Below are positions 33,923-41,695 of a stretch of DNA of 64,000 nt, in pieces (positions within the stretch are counted from its first letter, which is position 1; every line of letters begins with the position of its first letter). The stretch spans positions 1-64,000 of the forward strand of contig JASKKR010000003.1 of assembly GCA_030154085.1 (NCBI GenBank), read 5' to 3'. This DNA comes from Candidatus Cloacimonadota bacterium. GTDB lineage: Bacteria > Cloacimonadota > Cloacimonadia > Cloacimonadales > Cloacimonadaceae. The position numbers and the translations under genes were made by a program. The notes beneath the pieces were generated by a model. That model saw only the letters and a program-made list of their open reading frames with translations, was not told the origin of the DNA and ran no database searches.

Positions 33923-36107
33923 GGCGTTTTCCTATTAAACTAAGATTAAAGTAGATGAGCCCCAAGATTACCAATCCGGTAATCAGCCAATAGATGGATG
34001 AGGCGCTAAATAGAAAACTCTGATAAAAGACCATGGCAATCACCCATGCCAGGATATTCAGATAAACAAAACTATAGATGGTCCAACCCAAGCCATGTTC
34101 ATTGAAAAGCATTGCCAATGCAGCTACGCAGGGAGAATAAAGGGTGACAAAGATTAGGAATGCCAAAGCTGCTTGCCAATTGGCAAACGCTCTATGAATG
34201 TTTGCCGAAAGTCCAGCCAAAGGCTCCTCATCTCTGTTAGAATCTATGCTCAATTCGGAACCAGTATAGAGGCTTTGCATAGTGCCAACGATGGCTTCCT
34301 TAGCAAAAAGACCAGTGATTAAGGCAACTGATGCAGCCCAGTTTTCTTTATCGATCCCAAGCGGACTCATCACAGGAGTGATCACTCGCCCCCCTAGTTC
34401 GAGCACGCTGACTTTCTCGCGTCCTTGGCTAAAGTAATTAGGCACCATCACGATGCTAAGGAGATTTATGATTATGATCGCCATGATTATGGTTCTGCTG
34501 GCACGGAAGACGAAGTCTTTGAGGCGAAACCAAGTGTGCAGCATGATACCGTTGAAAGTGGGTATATGATAGTTTGGCAGCTCCATTACGAAGTTCCCAG
34601 GCTCTGTCTTAAACACGGTTTTCTTGAGCATCAATCCAGTGAAAAGCGCCATCAAGATGCCGAAGATGTAGAGCCCAAAAATAACGATATCGGCTCGTTG
34701 CGGGAAAAATATCATTGCCAAGAAAGTATAGACCGGGAGCTTAGCACCACAACTCATGAATGGAGTAAGCAGAGAGGCAAAGACACGATCGCGCGGACTT
34801 TCCAGAGTACGAGTTGCCATGATGGCGGGCACGGTACAACCAAAGCCTACCAAGAGCGGGATGAACGCTTTGCCAGGAAGCCCGATGCGGCGCATAAATT
34901 TATCCGCAATAAAAGCAGCTCGTGCCATATAGCCGCTATCTTCCATGATGGATAAGCTGATATAGATGAAGAAGATGGGCGGAATGAATGTTCCGATCGT
35001 AGCAATGCCACCTCCTACTGCGTCACTAAAGAAGAAGCTCAGCCAATGCGGAGCTGAAAGCATTTCCAACAGAGCTCTCACTTGGTCGACAAAGAGCCAG
35101 GAAAGTCCCGCTTCAATCCAGTTGATAAAGGGCTTGCTGGCACGCACGGCGATCCAAAAGACAAGATACATCACAAAGAAGAAGACTGGTAGCCCCAAAT
35201 ATCTCGAAAGCAGAATCCTATCTACCTTATCTGAGAATGTCCTAATGCCCGGATTCTTGCGTTTTACCACGTCTTTGATTAAACCTCTGATGAATCCGTA
35301 ACGATCGTCTGCAATGACATTGGGTGCCGCTTGACCGCGATGCTTTTCGATTGCGCAGATTTCTTTTGCCACGGCGAGACGCTGTTTATCCGAGATTAAT
35401 CTCGTATATTCCGGATCTTTTTCGATGAGTTTAAGCGCTTGCCAGCGGGTCTTTTGAACTTGATCGTACAGATCCTTCGCCAAAGGCTTTTCCTGAGTTG
35501 CTTCCGGTACATTTTTCTGCTTCAGTATCTCCTTCCAGATCTTATCCAGATGTATTTCCACAATGTCATCATAAAATATCTGAGCCGGAGTCGGAGGATG
35601 AGCAAGATTCTCTGCTATTCGTTGCTTGAGATCATCTGAATCAAAGCGCTTATTTAGCACAACCTTGCACACCTCAAACCCTAGATGCTTGCTGAGATGA
35701 TCCAGATCGATCCATAGACCGTTTTTCTCGGCAATATCCGCCATGGAAAGGCACATTAGAATAGGAGCACCAAGTTCCATGAGCTGAACGGTGAGGTAAA
35801 GATTGCGTTCCAGATTAGATGCATCTACGATGTTTAAGATTAGGTCAGGCTTTTCGTTTAAGATAAAGTTTCTTGCTACCAATTCATCTGGAGTTCCCCC
35901 AGAAAGTGAATAGATACCGGGGAGGTCGATCACTTCATATTCATTTCCCTTATAAAGATAGCTCCCGCTTTTATGCTCAACAGTCACCCCAGGCCAATTG
36001 CCAACGGTCTGACGGGATCCCGTGAGGGCATTAAAAAGAGTAGTTTTGCCGACGTTTGGATTTCCGGCAAGAGCTATGATGGGCTTACGATTGAGGATTG
36101 GCTTCAC
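33906..36107 (-). CDS. feoB: Ferrous iron transporter FeoB
   Basis: 733 aa. The N-terminal G domain has G1 AGNPNVGKTTLFN (residues 14-26), G2/G3 with NWPGVTVEHKSG and DLPGIYSL, and the switch region; a spacer of about 120 residues follows; then the membrane core with the two Gate motifs, seen as FGCTVPAIMATRTLESPRDR and the C-terminal TLYSPCVAALAMLF. It imports Fe(II) across the inner membrane. The start is a GTG at 36107 overlapping the end of fur by 23 bp, with only a weak ribosome site, so translational coupling to fur is likely. Confidence 0.96.
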   Translation of the reverse strand: MKPILNRKPIIALAGNPNVGKTTLFNALTGSRQTVGNWPGVTVEHKSGSYLYKGNEYEVIDLPGIYSLSGGTPDELVARNFILNEKPDLILNIVDASNLERNLYLTVQLMELGAPILMCLSMADIAEKNGLWIDLDHLSKHLGFEVCKVVLNKRFDSDDLKQRIAENLAHPPTPAQIFYDDIVEIHLDKIWKEILKQKNVPEATQEKPLAKDLYDQVQKTRWQALKLIEKDPEYTRLISDKQRLAVAKEICAIEKHRGQAAPNVIADDRYGFIRGLIKDVVKRKNPGIRTFSDKVDRILLSRYLGLPVFFFVMYLVFWIAVRASKPFINWIEAGLSWLFVDQVRALLEMLSAPHWLSFFFSDAVGGGIATIGTFIPPIFFIYISLSIMEDSGYMARAAFIADKFMRRIGLPGKAFIPLLVGFGCTVPAIMATRTLESPRDRVFASLLTPFMSCGAKLPVYTFLAMIFFPQRADIVIFGLYIFGILMALFTGLMLKKTVFKTEPGNFVMELPNYHIPTFNGIMLHTWFRLKDFVFRASRTIIMAIIIINLLSIVMVPNYFSQGREKVSVLELGGRVITPVMSPLGIDKENWAASVALITGLFAKEAIVGTMQSLYTGSELSIDSNRDEEPLAGLSANIHRAFANWQAALAFLIFVTLYSPCVAALAMLFNEHGLGWTIYSFVYLNILAWVIAMVFYQSFLFSASSIYWLITGLVILGLIYFNLSLIGKRHERTT

Positions 36108-36528
36108 TATTACTACATTTCCAGCATGTCCCGCTGATGTTGATAGTTATCTGATCTAAAGTAAAGTTTAGAGCCTTTGCTTCTTGTTCTATGAGCGGAA
36201 GCAGAGAACTTATATTGGTCTCAGTGACAGTCTTACAATTTTCACACAGCCAATGAGCGTGTTTGGGATGTCCCAAGATGTGTTCATAGCGATCGCGACC
36301 GTCGCTTCGTACAGCCAGTTGGATTAGTCCCGCATCCACTAAAAGGGGAAGAGTGCGATAGACAGTTGCCAATGACACATTCATCCCTTTAAGGATACTG
36401 TGGAGCTTTTCGGCATCAAAGTGTTCATGCAGCGCAAAGCTGGCATTTAGGATCAAAGATCTGCTACGTGTGAGCTTAAGCCCGCGCTTGAGCAGGAACT
36501 TCTTAAATTGCAGTTCATAATCTTGCAT
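36085..36528 (-). CDS. Ferric uptake regulator family protein (Fur/PerR/Zur)
   Basis: 147 aa from the ATG at 36528, which has AAGGAT upstream; the longer frame adds a non-conserved N-terminus. A winged helix (LTRSRSLILNASFA and NVSLATVYRTLPLLVDAGLIQ) leads to the dimer/metal domain with HAHWLCENC and, near the end, CWKC, giving the two-CxxC structural zinc site. Co-transcription with feoB-feoA argues for iron sensing (Fur), but PerR and Zur share this architecture. It probably represses its own operon. I could not find a convincing Fur box by eye. Confidence 0.9.
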   Translation of the reverse strand: MQDYELQFKKFLLKRGLKLTRSRSLILNASFALHEHFDAEKLHSILKGMNVSLATVYRTLPLLVDAGLIQLAVRSDGRDRYEHILGHPKHAHWLCENCKTVTETNISSLLPLIEQEAKALNFTLDQITINISGTCWKCSNSEANPQS

Positions 36529-36879
36529 AGTGTTATCCTTATTGAGATTCATTTGCAACAAACTTTTTAAACTATAAGGATCTGTCAAGCACAAGATGAG
36601 AATGCTTTGCATTTCCTTGAGCCTATGATCCAAAATTGGTAGATATTAACCTATTCGGGAGCGAATGGTTTCAATATGGCTGATCTAAATCTGGATAAAG
36701 GAGTTATCCGGATCTCCTGGGGCAGTGAGGATGAGATAGGGCACGATGCCGTAAGTGGAGTTTATAACCTGAGGTTCAAGGTAGACGGATAGATCCCGTT
36801 CACTCAAAGGATGCTCAAGTGAAAAAGTTATGCTTCTTGCAGCCAGATTTGCTTGACAAATCAACGCCTGTAAAAGCCC
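36529..36879. other. Region between fur and the ECF locus, with a possible decayed ATPase lobe
   Basis: On the minus strand a TTGACA (complement of 36583-36588) stands upstream of fur. On the plus strand an ORF starts at the ATG at 36676 (38 codons, stop TAG at 36790) and lies in the same frame as the ATPase fragment at 36880, from which it is separated by three stops (36790, 36820, 36871). The size matches the missing N-terminal lobe of an ABC ATPase. The antisense frame, codon-aligned to it, is open from about 36930 to 36685 (81 codons from a TTG) with no ribosome site. Neither reading is certain. Confidence 0.35.
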
Positions 36880-37236
36880 ATGATCTTCATGGAAAATAAA
36901 GATCACTATCTCATCTTGGATGCAGAGCAACCGTTGGTCTGCACGGACAAAATTATCGATGAAATGAAACTATACAATATCGCCGTTTCAAAGATAGAAC
37001 CTCTTTTGAGGGATTTTGCCCGGATCACTGGCAAAGAGCCAGATACGGACACCAAGCTCAACACCCTATCGGGTGGGCAGAAGGTGATCTTGATGGTGCT
37101 TTTAGCGCTCTATAGTCCCGCCCAAGCGCTATGTTTTCGGGATCTCTATCATAGCCTTGATATGGAGAATAGATCCAAAGTCCAAGATCTGCTTTTGGCA
37201 AGTGACAAAGAGATCATCTACGAGGATAGCGTATGA
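36880..37236 (+). CDS. ABC ATPase fragment with LSGGQ signature but no Walker A (ECF-type, A' component)
   Basis: 118 aa. It begins at the strand before the Q-loop (DHYLILDAEQPLV), continues through a helical subdomain to the signature LNTLSGGQKVILMVLLAL (about residues 61-78), then a degenerate Walker B (ALCFRDL with no Asp-Glu pair) and the D-loop SLD. The Walker A lobe and the His switch are missing. ABC ATPases of ECF transporters are about 270-290 aa, so this is less than half. The next gene supplies the motifs missing here. There is no clear ribosome site before 36880 or the alternative ATG at 36889, but its end overlaps the next ATG as ATGA. It could be a pseudogene remnant or a real minimal subunit. 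Confidence 0.6.
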   Translation: MIFMENKDHYLILDAEQPLVCTDKIIDEMKLYNIAVSKIEPLLRDFARITGKEPDTDTKLNTLSGGQKVILMVLLALYSPAQALCFRDLYHSLDMENRSKVQDLLLASDKEIIYEDSV

Positions 37237-37721
37237 TCCGAATAGAAGCGGGCAGACGTCAGTTGTGGCAGGGATTTGAGCTGAATATCCGCGAGCCGAT
37301 CACTTTCCGCGAAGATGGCATATACCGTCTCCATGGTCCCAATGGCAGTGGCAAGAGTAGTTTCATCCAGCGCATCCTTATTCCGACCATCATAGACCGT
37401 CGAGATTTCTATATCATCTGTGTAGAGCAGCAGCTACATCTACAGCTCATAGCTCTCAAAGCCCAAGCTGCGATTTTTAAGCCTGGCTTCAAGATAGATA
37501 GCGAGAGTGATCTTTGGCGCTATCTCTGGGATAATCTCTCTGAGCAGCCAGATGAGTTCCCTGTTTGTGTGATAGCAGATGAAGCTCATTCGGTAGAGAT
37601 ACCTCAGGGTCTTGCGCGACCCATTTACGTGATCTATAGTTCGCATCACTACAACCTGGATAATTCCCAAGATATTCATTTTGAACCCATCAATATTCAC
37701 GAGAGCTTGGTCTATGTATAG
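37233..37721 (+). CDS. Short ABC ATPase with Walker A/B and His switch but no LSGGQ (ECF-type, A component)
   Basis: 162 aa. N-terminal strands (MIRIEAGRRQLWQGFELNI) lead to Walker A HGPNGSGKSS at about residues 34-43, a Q-loop candidate (CVEQQ), then only a short helical stretch where the signature should be, Walker B VCVIADEAHS (about 117-126) with the catalytic Glu, and a His switch (YVIYSSHH). No LSGGQ-like sequence is present. With its upstream neighbour it could form one composite ATP site: Walker A/B from this protein, signature from the other. A GAGG site precedes the ATG. Its stop overlaps the start of the T-component gene by 8 bp. Confidence 0.72.
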   Translation: MIRIEAGRRQLWQGFELNIREPITFREDGIYRLHGPNGSGKSSFIQRILIPTIIDRRDFYIICVEQQLHLQLIALKAQAAIFKPGFKIDSESDLWRYLWDNLSEQPDEFPVCVIADEAHSVEIPQGLARPIYVIYSSHHYNLDNSQDIHFEPINIHESLVYV

Positions 37722-38328
37722 AGTCATCATTGCCGGTCTTATATTTTGTGTGTATTGCTTAGCTTTGGGAATTTTCTTGTTGGAGGCGATCAATCTGCAG
37801 TTCATTGCTTTGGGGGCAGTCTTATTGATTTCCATCTTTAAGCCGGGCTGGCGTTCTACCCTCAAGAATCTCAAAATACTCAGCCCTTTTATTGCCATGC
37901 TGATAGCAGTCTATGGGCTCTTTATTCTCTTGGGAATTAGTCCTCAAGGCACAATTTCACATGAATATTGGCTTACCTATGGTCTGCCGAGAATCTTGCT
38001 GCTCGTCAGTTCGGTGCTTTTCTTTCGGATCTGCTTTTCATTTGTGAGCATTGATGATCTCATTCGTTCTGACATCAGCATTCGCTATTTGAAATATCTG
38101 ATTTTGGGCAAAATCCTCTATGATGCGGCATTTCACTCTTTTCCTAAAATTCGATTTTGGCAAGACTTGACTCCCACGATGAAAAATTCCCCAAAGGGAT
38201 TTCGAGAAAGATTTAAAAGAAGCCTGGCTGCCACTCTGGCTCTGGTCTTATATACTTTAAACGAGGCAGAACAAAAGGGTCAGAAAATAGATGATTTGAT
38301 CCGACACTGCCATAAGGAGAGATCATGA
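37714..38328 (+). CDS. ECF transporter transmembrane (T) component, divergent
   Basis: 204 aa from the ATG at 37714. Four to five membrane helices (for example VIIAGLIFCVYCLALGIFLL and ILLLVSSVLFFRICFSFV) are followed by a cytosolic coupling part. The region FRERFKRSLAATLALVLYTLNEAEQKGQKIDDLI has the spacing of the last helix of EcfT and of its coupling helix (normally ARG-type), but the Ala-Arg-Gly is changed. The protein is shorter than typical EcfT (about 250-270 aa). Assignment rests on this pattern and on its position between the ATPase and the S component. Confidence 0.68.
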   Translation: MYRVIIAGLIFCVYCLALGIFLLEAINLQFIALGAVLLISIFKPGWRSTLKNLKILSPFIAMLIAVYGLFILLGISPQGTISHEYWLTYGLPRILLLVSSVLFFRICFSFVSIDDLIRSDISIRYLKYLILGKILYDAAFHSFPKIRFWQDLTPTMKNSPKGFRERFKRSLAATLALVLYTLNEAEQKGQKIDDLIRHCHKERS

Positions 38329-38795
38329 AATGGTATCTAACAGTCGGTTTTACCATCCTGGTGATGGTCACCACCCTCTTGATCCGCATTCCAATTCCCG
38401 GGGGTGGCTATTTCAATTTTGGAGATGTTGTGATCGTGTTTTGCGGGCTCTATGCCGGGCGCAAGAGCGGACTCATCGCAGGTGGTATCGGCTCTGCTAT
38501 AGCAGATCTCATTGGTTTCCCACTTTTTGCCCCTATAACTCTTTTGGCAAAGGGTGCGTTGGGTTTTTTCGCCGGGATAGGCAAGAACTATCAAGGGCTA
38601 ATGCGCAATCTGATGCCGATCATAGGCGGAATTTTGATGGTGGTCATCTATTTTATAGGTACCTGGATCATGCCGACTTTCGGTAAAGCCGCGGCTGTTG
38701 CGGACTTGGTGCCCAATCTAATTCAAGCTTCTCTGGGCTTTGTCGGGGGTAGATTGCTCTATGCAGCTTATGTCAAGATAGAAATGATTAAATAA
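38325..38795 (+). CDS. ECF transporter substrate-binding (S) component
   Basis: 156 aa, with five to six membrane helices. The GGGYFNFGDVVIVFCGLYAG motif followed by RKSGLIAGGIGSAIADLIGFPLFAP is the hallmark of one S-component family (PF07155-like): a Phe-Asn-Phe-Gly-Asp loop, then GG-x-GSA-x-AD. S components bind a vitamin or other micronutrient; the substrate cannot be told here. It is the last gene of a four-gene set A'-A-T-S with stop/start overlaps throughout, so the module appears self-contained. Confidence 0.82.
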   Translation: MKWYLTVGFTILVMVTTLLIRIPIPGGGYFNFGDVVIVFCGLYAGRKSGLIAGGIGSAIADLIGFPLFAPITLLAKGALGFFAGIGKNYQGLMRNLMPIIGGILMVVIYFIGTWIMPTFGKAAAVADLVPNLIQASLGFVGGRLLYAAYVKIEMIK

Positions 38796-38957
38796 CAGGA
38801 TGCAAGGTGGTCTCCCAAGACTGTTCAAAAGGAGCAACCGTCTTCAGCAACTTTCCTTGTTATCTTTGGGCAAAACAGGTGCTAAAGTTGATGTGCACTG
38901 AATCCACTTTCTGGATATAAGAATAGCATCTCGTTTTAAATTCTGTTCCAGAATATA

Positions 38958-39059
38958 CTTCACAAAGCCGTAACTCCTTATTTTCCCGTTTCTTGCTCAC
39001 TTCTCAAATGGGGGCGAAACGGGGGAGGCATCAAGAGTCCTACTTTTGCAAGTACTTAG
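38958..39059 (+). repeat. Dispersed structured intergenic repeat, copy C
   Basis: Third copy of the four-member repeat, in the 335-bp gap between the ECF S gene and a convergent dehydrogenase gene. The stem CCCGTTTC/GAAACGGG is intact; the inner helix is CTC/GGG (one G-T wobble). A 9-bp inverted repeat, CTTCACAAA at 38958-38966 and TTTGTGAAG at 39071-39079, flanks this copy only. Nothing else is seen in the gap. Confidence 0.85.
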
Positions 39060-39130
39060 CTATGCAAAAATTTGTGAAGTGACAGCTTGTGTCTCTCTTT
39101 TTTTTGAACTCAAATATACCTTGCTATGAT

Positions 39131-40465
39131 CTAGTTTACTCTGGCTGGAGCTTCTTTTCCCTCCAGAATGGCAATGGCATTTTCAGCGGCAAGATCGCCC
39201 ATAGCAGCCCGTGTGGCAAGGCTGGCACTGCCGATATGGGGCAAAAGCACTACATTTTCGAGATCCAACAGCTCTTGGGGGATCTCGGGTTCGTTTTCAT
39301 AGACATCAAATCCAGCGGCAAAGAGGCGTTTCTCTTTGAGGGCTTTGATCAGTGCTTTTTCATCGACGATAGCACCGCGCGCGGTATTGATCAAGATGGC
39401 GGTCTTTTTCATCAGTTGCAGTTCATTTTCACCGATTAGGTGGTAGGTCTCTTCTGTGAGCGGGGTATGCAGACTCAGGATGTCAGACTCTTTCATTAGG
39501 GTTTCTAGATCAACTTTTTCAGCAGGAAAATCCAGTTTGGGAATTCTCCGATTGGTATAGATGATTTTCATGCCAAAACCAAGTGCCCGACGGGCGACGG
39601 CTTTGCCGATGCGTCCCATACCCATAATTCCAAGAGTTTGTCCGTGGACATCTTGTCCCAAAAGCAAGAGAGGTTCCCAACCTTGGAATCCGCCATCGCG
39701 CACCAAACGCTCGCCTTCAGGTATTCGTCGGGCAGTTGCCATAATTAAAGCCCAAGTGAGATCAGCTGTGCTTTGGGTGAGCACACCTGGAGTATTGCAG
39801 ACAACTATGCCTTTTTCTTTGGCATAATTGACATCGATATTGTTGTATCCCACAGCATAATTGGAAATCACCTTGAGCCTTTTGGCAGCGTCAATGACTT
39901 CAGCATCGATTTGGTCACTCAAAAGGCAAAGCAGCGCGTCTTTATCAGCGATTTCAGCGATTATCTCTTCTTTGGTCAGATTTCTGTTGGCTTGAGAGAC
40001 GTGTACTTCAAAATGATTTTTCAATTTATTGACAGCGTTGTCGGGGATCATCCGAGTGATTAGGATTTTGTGCTTGTGTGCTTTGGGGTTGAGGACTTTG
40101 ATTTTAGATATTTGTGGGGTTAGCTCATCATCGGAAAGGAAGCATTGAAATTCCAAGCTTCTCCCTTCTGGGTCGCGAGCCCAAAAGTGGTAAATCTTAT
40201 AGTAATCGTTGATCTCTGGTGATCCTAACGCTATGTCAATATGCTTATTATAGGCATCATCAACCTGAGATATTGTATGGTAAACGATGGTGATGGTACC
40301 GTCGATTTCAGCGGCTTTAGCTTCGCAAAAGCCAAGCATCATGTTGCCCAGATTGAAGATCACACAGCTTTCTTGATCTTTAAATTTGCTAAAACTGAGT
40401 TTGCTTTGATAGAATTCACGGATGAGAGGAAGATTGGCGGTTTTAAAGAAAATTATAGCAGACAT
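39131..40465 (-). CDS. VOC (glyoxalase-like) domain fused to a D-2-hydroxyacid dehydrogenase
   Basis: 444 aa. Residues 1-112 form a VOC-type domain (IIFFKTANLPLIREFYQSKL at the start and FWARDPEGRSLEFQ at its end, a typical pattern for the last strand). After a linker, residues 133-444 are a complete D-isomer dehydrogenase: NAD site GIMGMGRIGKAVARR, active-site Arg in NTARGAIVDE, Glu in FDVYENEP and His in LPHIGS. The best family match is glyoxylate/hydroxypyruvate reductase. Both are in one frame, so the fusion looks genuine. The VOC domain may bind substrate or a metal. GAGGAAAGG precedes the ATG at 40465. Confidence 0.9.
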   Translation of the reverse strand: MSAIIFFKTANLPLIREFYQSKLSFSKFKDQESCVIFNLGNMMLGFCEAKAAEIDGTITIVYHTISQVDDAYNKHIDIALGSPEINDYYKIYHFWARDPEGRSLEFQCFLSDDELTPQISKIKVLNPKAHKHKILITRMIPDNAVNKLKNHFEVHVSQANRNLTKEEIIAEIADKDALLCLLSDQIDAEVIDAAKRLKVISNYAVGYNNIDVNYAKEKGIVVCNTPGVLTQSTADLTWALIMATARRIPEGERLVRDGGFQGWEPLLLLGQDVHGQTLGIMGMGRIGKAVARRALGFGMKIIYTNRRIPKLDFPAEKVDLETLMKESDILSLHTPLTEETYHLIGENELQLMKKTAILINTARGAIVDEKALIKALKEKRLFAAGFDVYENEPEIPQELLDLENVVLLPHIGSASLATRAAMGDLAAENAIAILEGKEAPARVN

Positions 40466-40544
40466 CCTTTCCTCGCTTTTTTAAAAGACAATTTAAGATA
40501 TAATAATCTATTTTAGAGGTAAGCAAAGCTTATGGTAAAAAGCA

Positions 40545-40565
40545 TTGACAAAATCATGCTATATC
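40545..40565 (+). promoter_or_regulatory. TTGACA / TATATC pair with 9-bp spacing
   Basis: TTGACA at 40545-40550 and TATATC at 40560-40565 are separated by only 9 bp. They lie 39 bp before the transferase start codon at 40604. A second TTGACA is at 40572-40577. The short spacer repeats the pattern seen at 17366 and 61467. Confidence 0.4.
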
Positions 40566-40603
40566 TCACTTTTGACAAATAAAAAAAAAGTATGGAGTTC
40601 TGG

Positions 40604-41695
40604 ATGGATATACGCGTCTATGAATACCTTACAGTATTCGTAATGTCTTGGCTATTTGTTTATGCCCTTACACCTTTTATCATCAAATTAGCCAATAAGA
40701 TAAATTTTGTAGACAAGCCAGAAGCGCGCAAGATGCACTTAAAGAGCGTTCCACTCATGGGTGGGATCAGTGTGGCTTTAGGATTTGTTTTGCTTTGTAT
40801 TTATGACGTTGCCATATCTCCGGGAAGAAATTTTGATACGCCGATGCTGGGTTATCTGGCGGCAGCAATCCTAATTGTCCTGATCGGGGCAATCGATGAT
40901 CGTCGTGGTATGCAGCCAATTGTCAAGATGGCGGGGCAAATTTTGGTAAGCTTCATCTTCATCTTTTCAAATTTTACCTTTGCTGAGTTAGAAAGGATGT
41001 TTGGTTCTGTGTATATCACTCTGCCGCTCATGCTGTTGTGGATGGTAGGTTTGATGAATGCACTCAATTTTTTAGACAATATGGATGGTATTCTCAGCGG
41101 TATGGCGGGTATTTTGGGCATCGGATTTTTCGCTTTTGCGCTCACAAATTCAAATCCATCAAATCAAAATGCCATGGCGCTCATTGCGTTGATTTCTTTA
41201 AGTTTTGCCGGGTCAACCTTTGGTTTTTTACCTTACAATTTCAATCCTGCCAAGATCTTTTTGGGAGATGCTGGTAGCATGTTTATCGGCTATTTTTTGT
41301 CTTCAATGGGAATATTGATGGCACAATATGCGGGGAATCGATATAACGACAAAGCGTTCTATCTCCTGCCAGTATTGCTTTTGAGCTATGCTATCTTTGA
41401 TATTTCACTGGTGAGTTATACCCGGCGACGGGATGGACGGCATGTGATGCAAGGTGGGAAGGATCATTCAACTCATCGGATAAATAACGTGCTTGGGTCA
41501 GTCAAGGTGACCGCAGCGATTATATATACTATCAACGCTTTGATAGTGCTGACCGCAATCATCATCTTCAGGGTCGGCTCTCGCGAGCTGCTCATTGCCA
41601 GCACCATCCTTTTTGCTGCCTTTTTCCTGATCTTTGGAAGAAGGCTGGATAAAGTGCCGGTGGTGATTCCAGCAAATCAATTAAAGGGAAAATAG
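40604..41695 (+). CDS. Undecaprenyl-phosphate N-acetylhexosamine-1-phosphate transferase (WecA/TagO-like)
   Basis: 363 aa from the ATG at 40604, which has GGAG 6 nt upstream; an ATG 12 bases earlier is embedded in that ribosome site. About eleven membrane helices. Family motifs are present: PEARKMHLKSVPLMGG, the Asp pair GAIDDRRG, the LNALNFLDNMDG loop (DNMDG catalytic), the FLGDAGSMFIG motif and the late loop with His (GGKDHSTHRI). It attaches a sugar-1-phosphate to the lipid carrier to start O-antigen or other surface polysaccharide. MraY is less likely given the motifs and context. The stop is adjacent to the next start. Confidence 0.9.
   Translation: MDIRVYEYLTVFVMSWLFVYALTPFIIKLANKINFVDKPEARKMHLKSVPLMGGISVALGFVLLCIYDVAISPGRNFDTPMLGYLAAAILIVLIGAIDDRRGMQPIVKMAGQILVSFIFIFSNFTFAELERMFGSVYITLPLMLLWMVGLMNALNFLDNMDGILSGMAGILGIGFFAFALTNSNPSNQNAMALIALISLSFAGSTFGFLPYNFNPAKIFLGDAGSMFIGYFLSSMGILMAQYAGNRYNDKAFYLLPVLLLSYAIFDISLVSYTRRRDGRHVMQGGKDHSTHRINNVLGSVKVTAAIIYTINALIVLTAIIIFRVGSRELLIASTILFAAFFLIFGRRLDKVPVVIPANQLKGK

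Noticed and set aside
36530-36600. Possible Fur box in the fur promoter region
   Set aside because: The best stretch (around ATGAATCTCAATA on the minus strand) matches the 19-bp consensus poorly.
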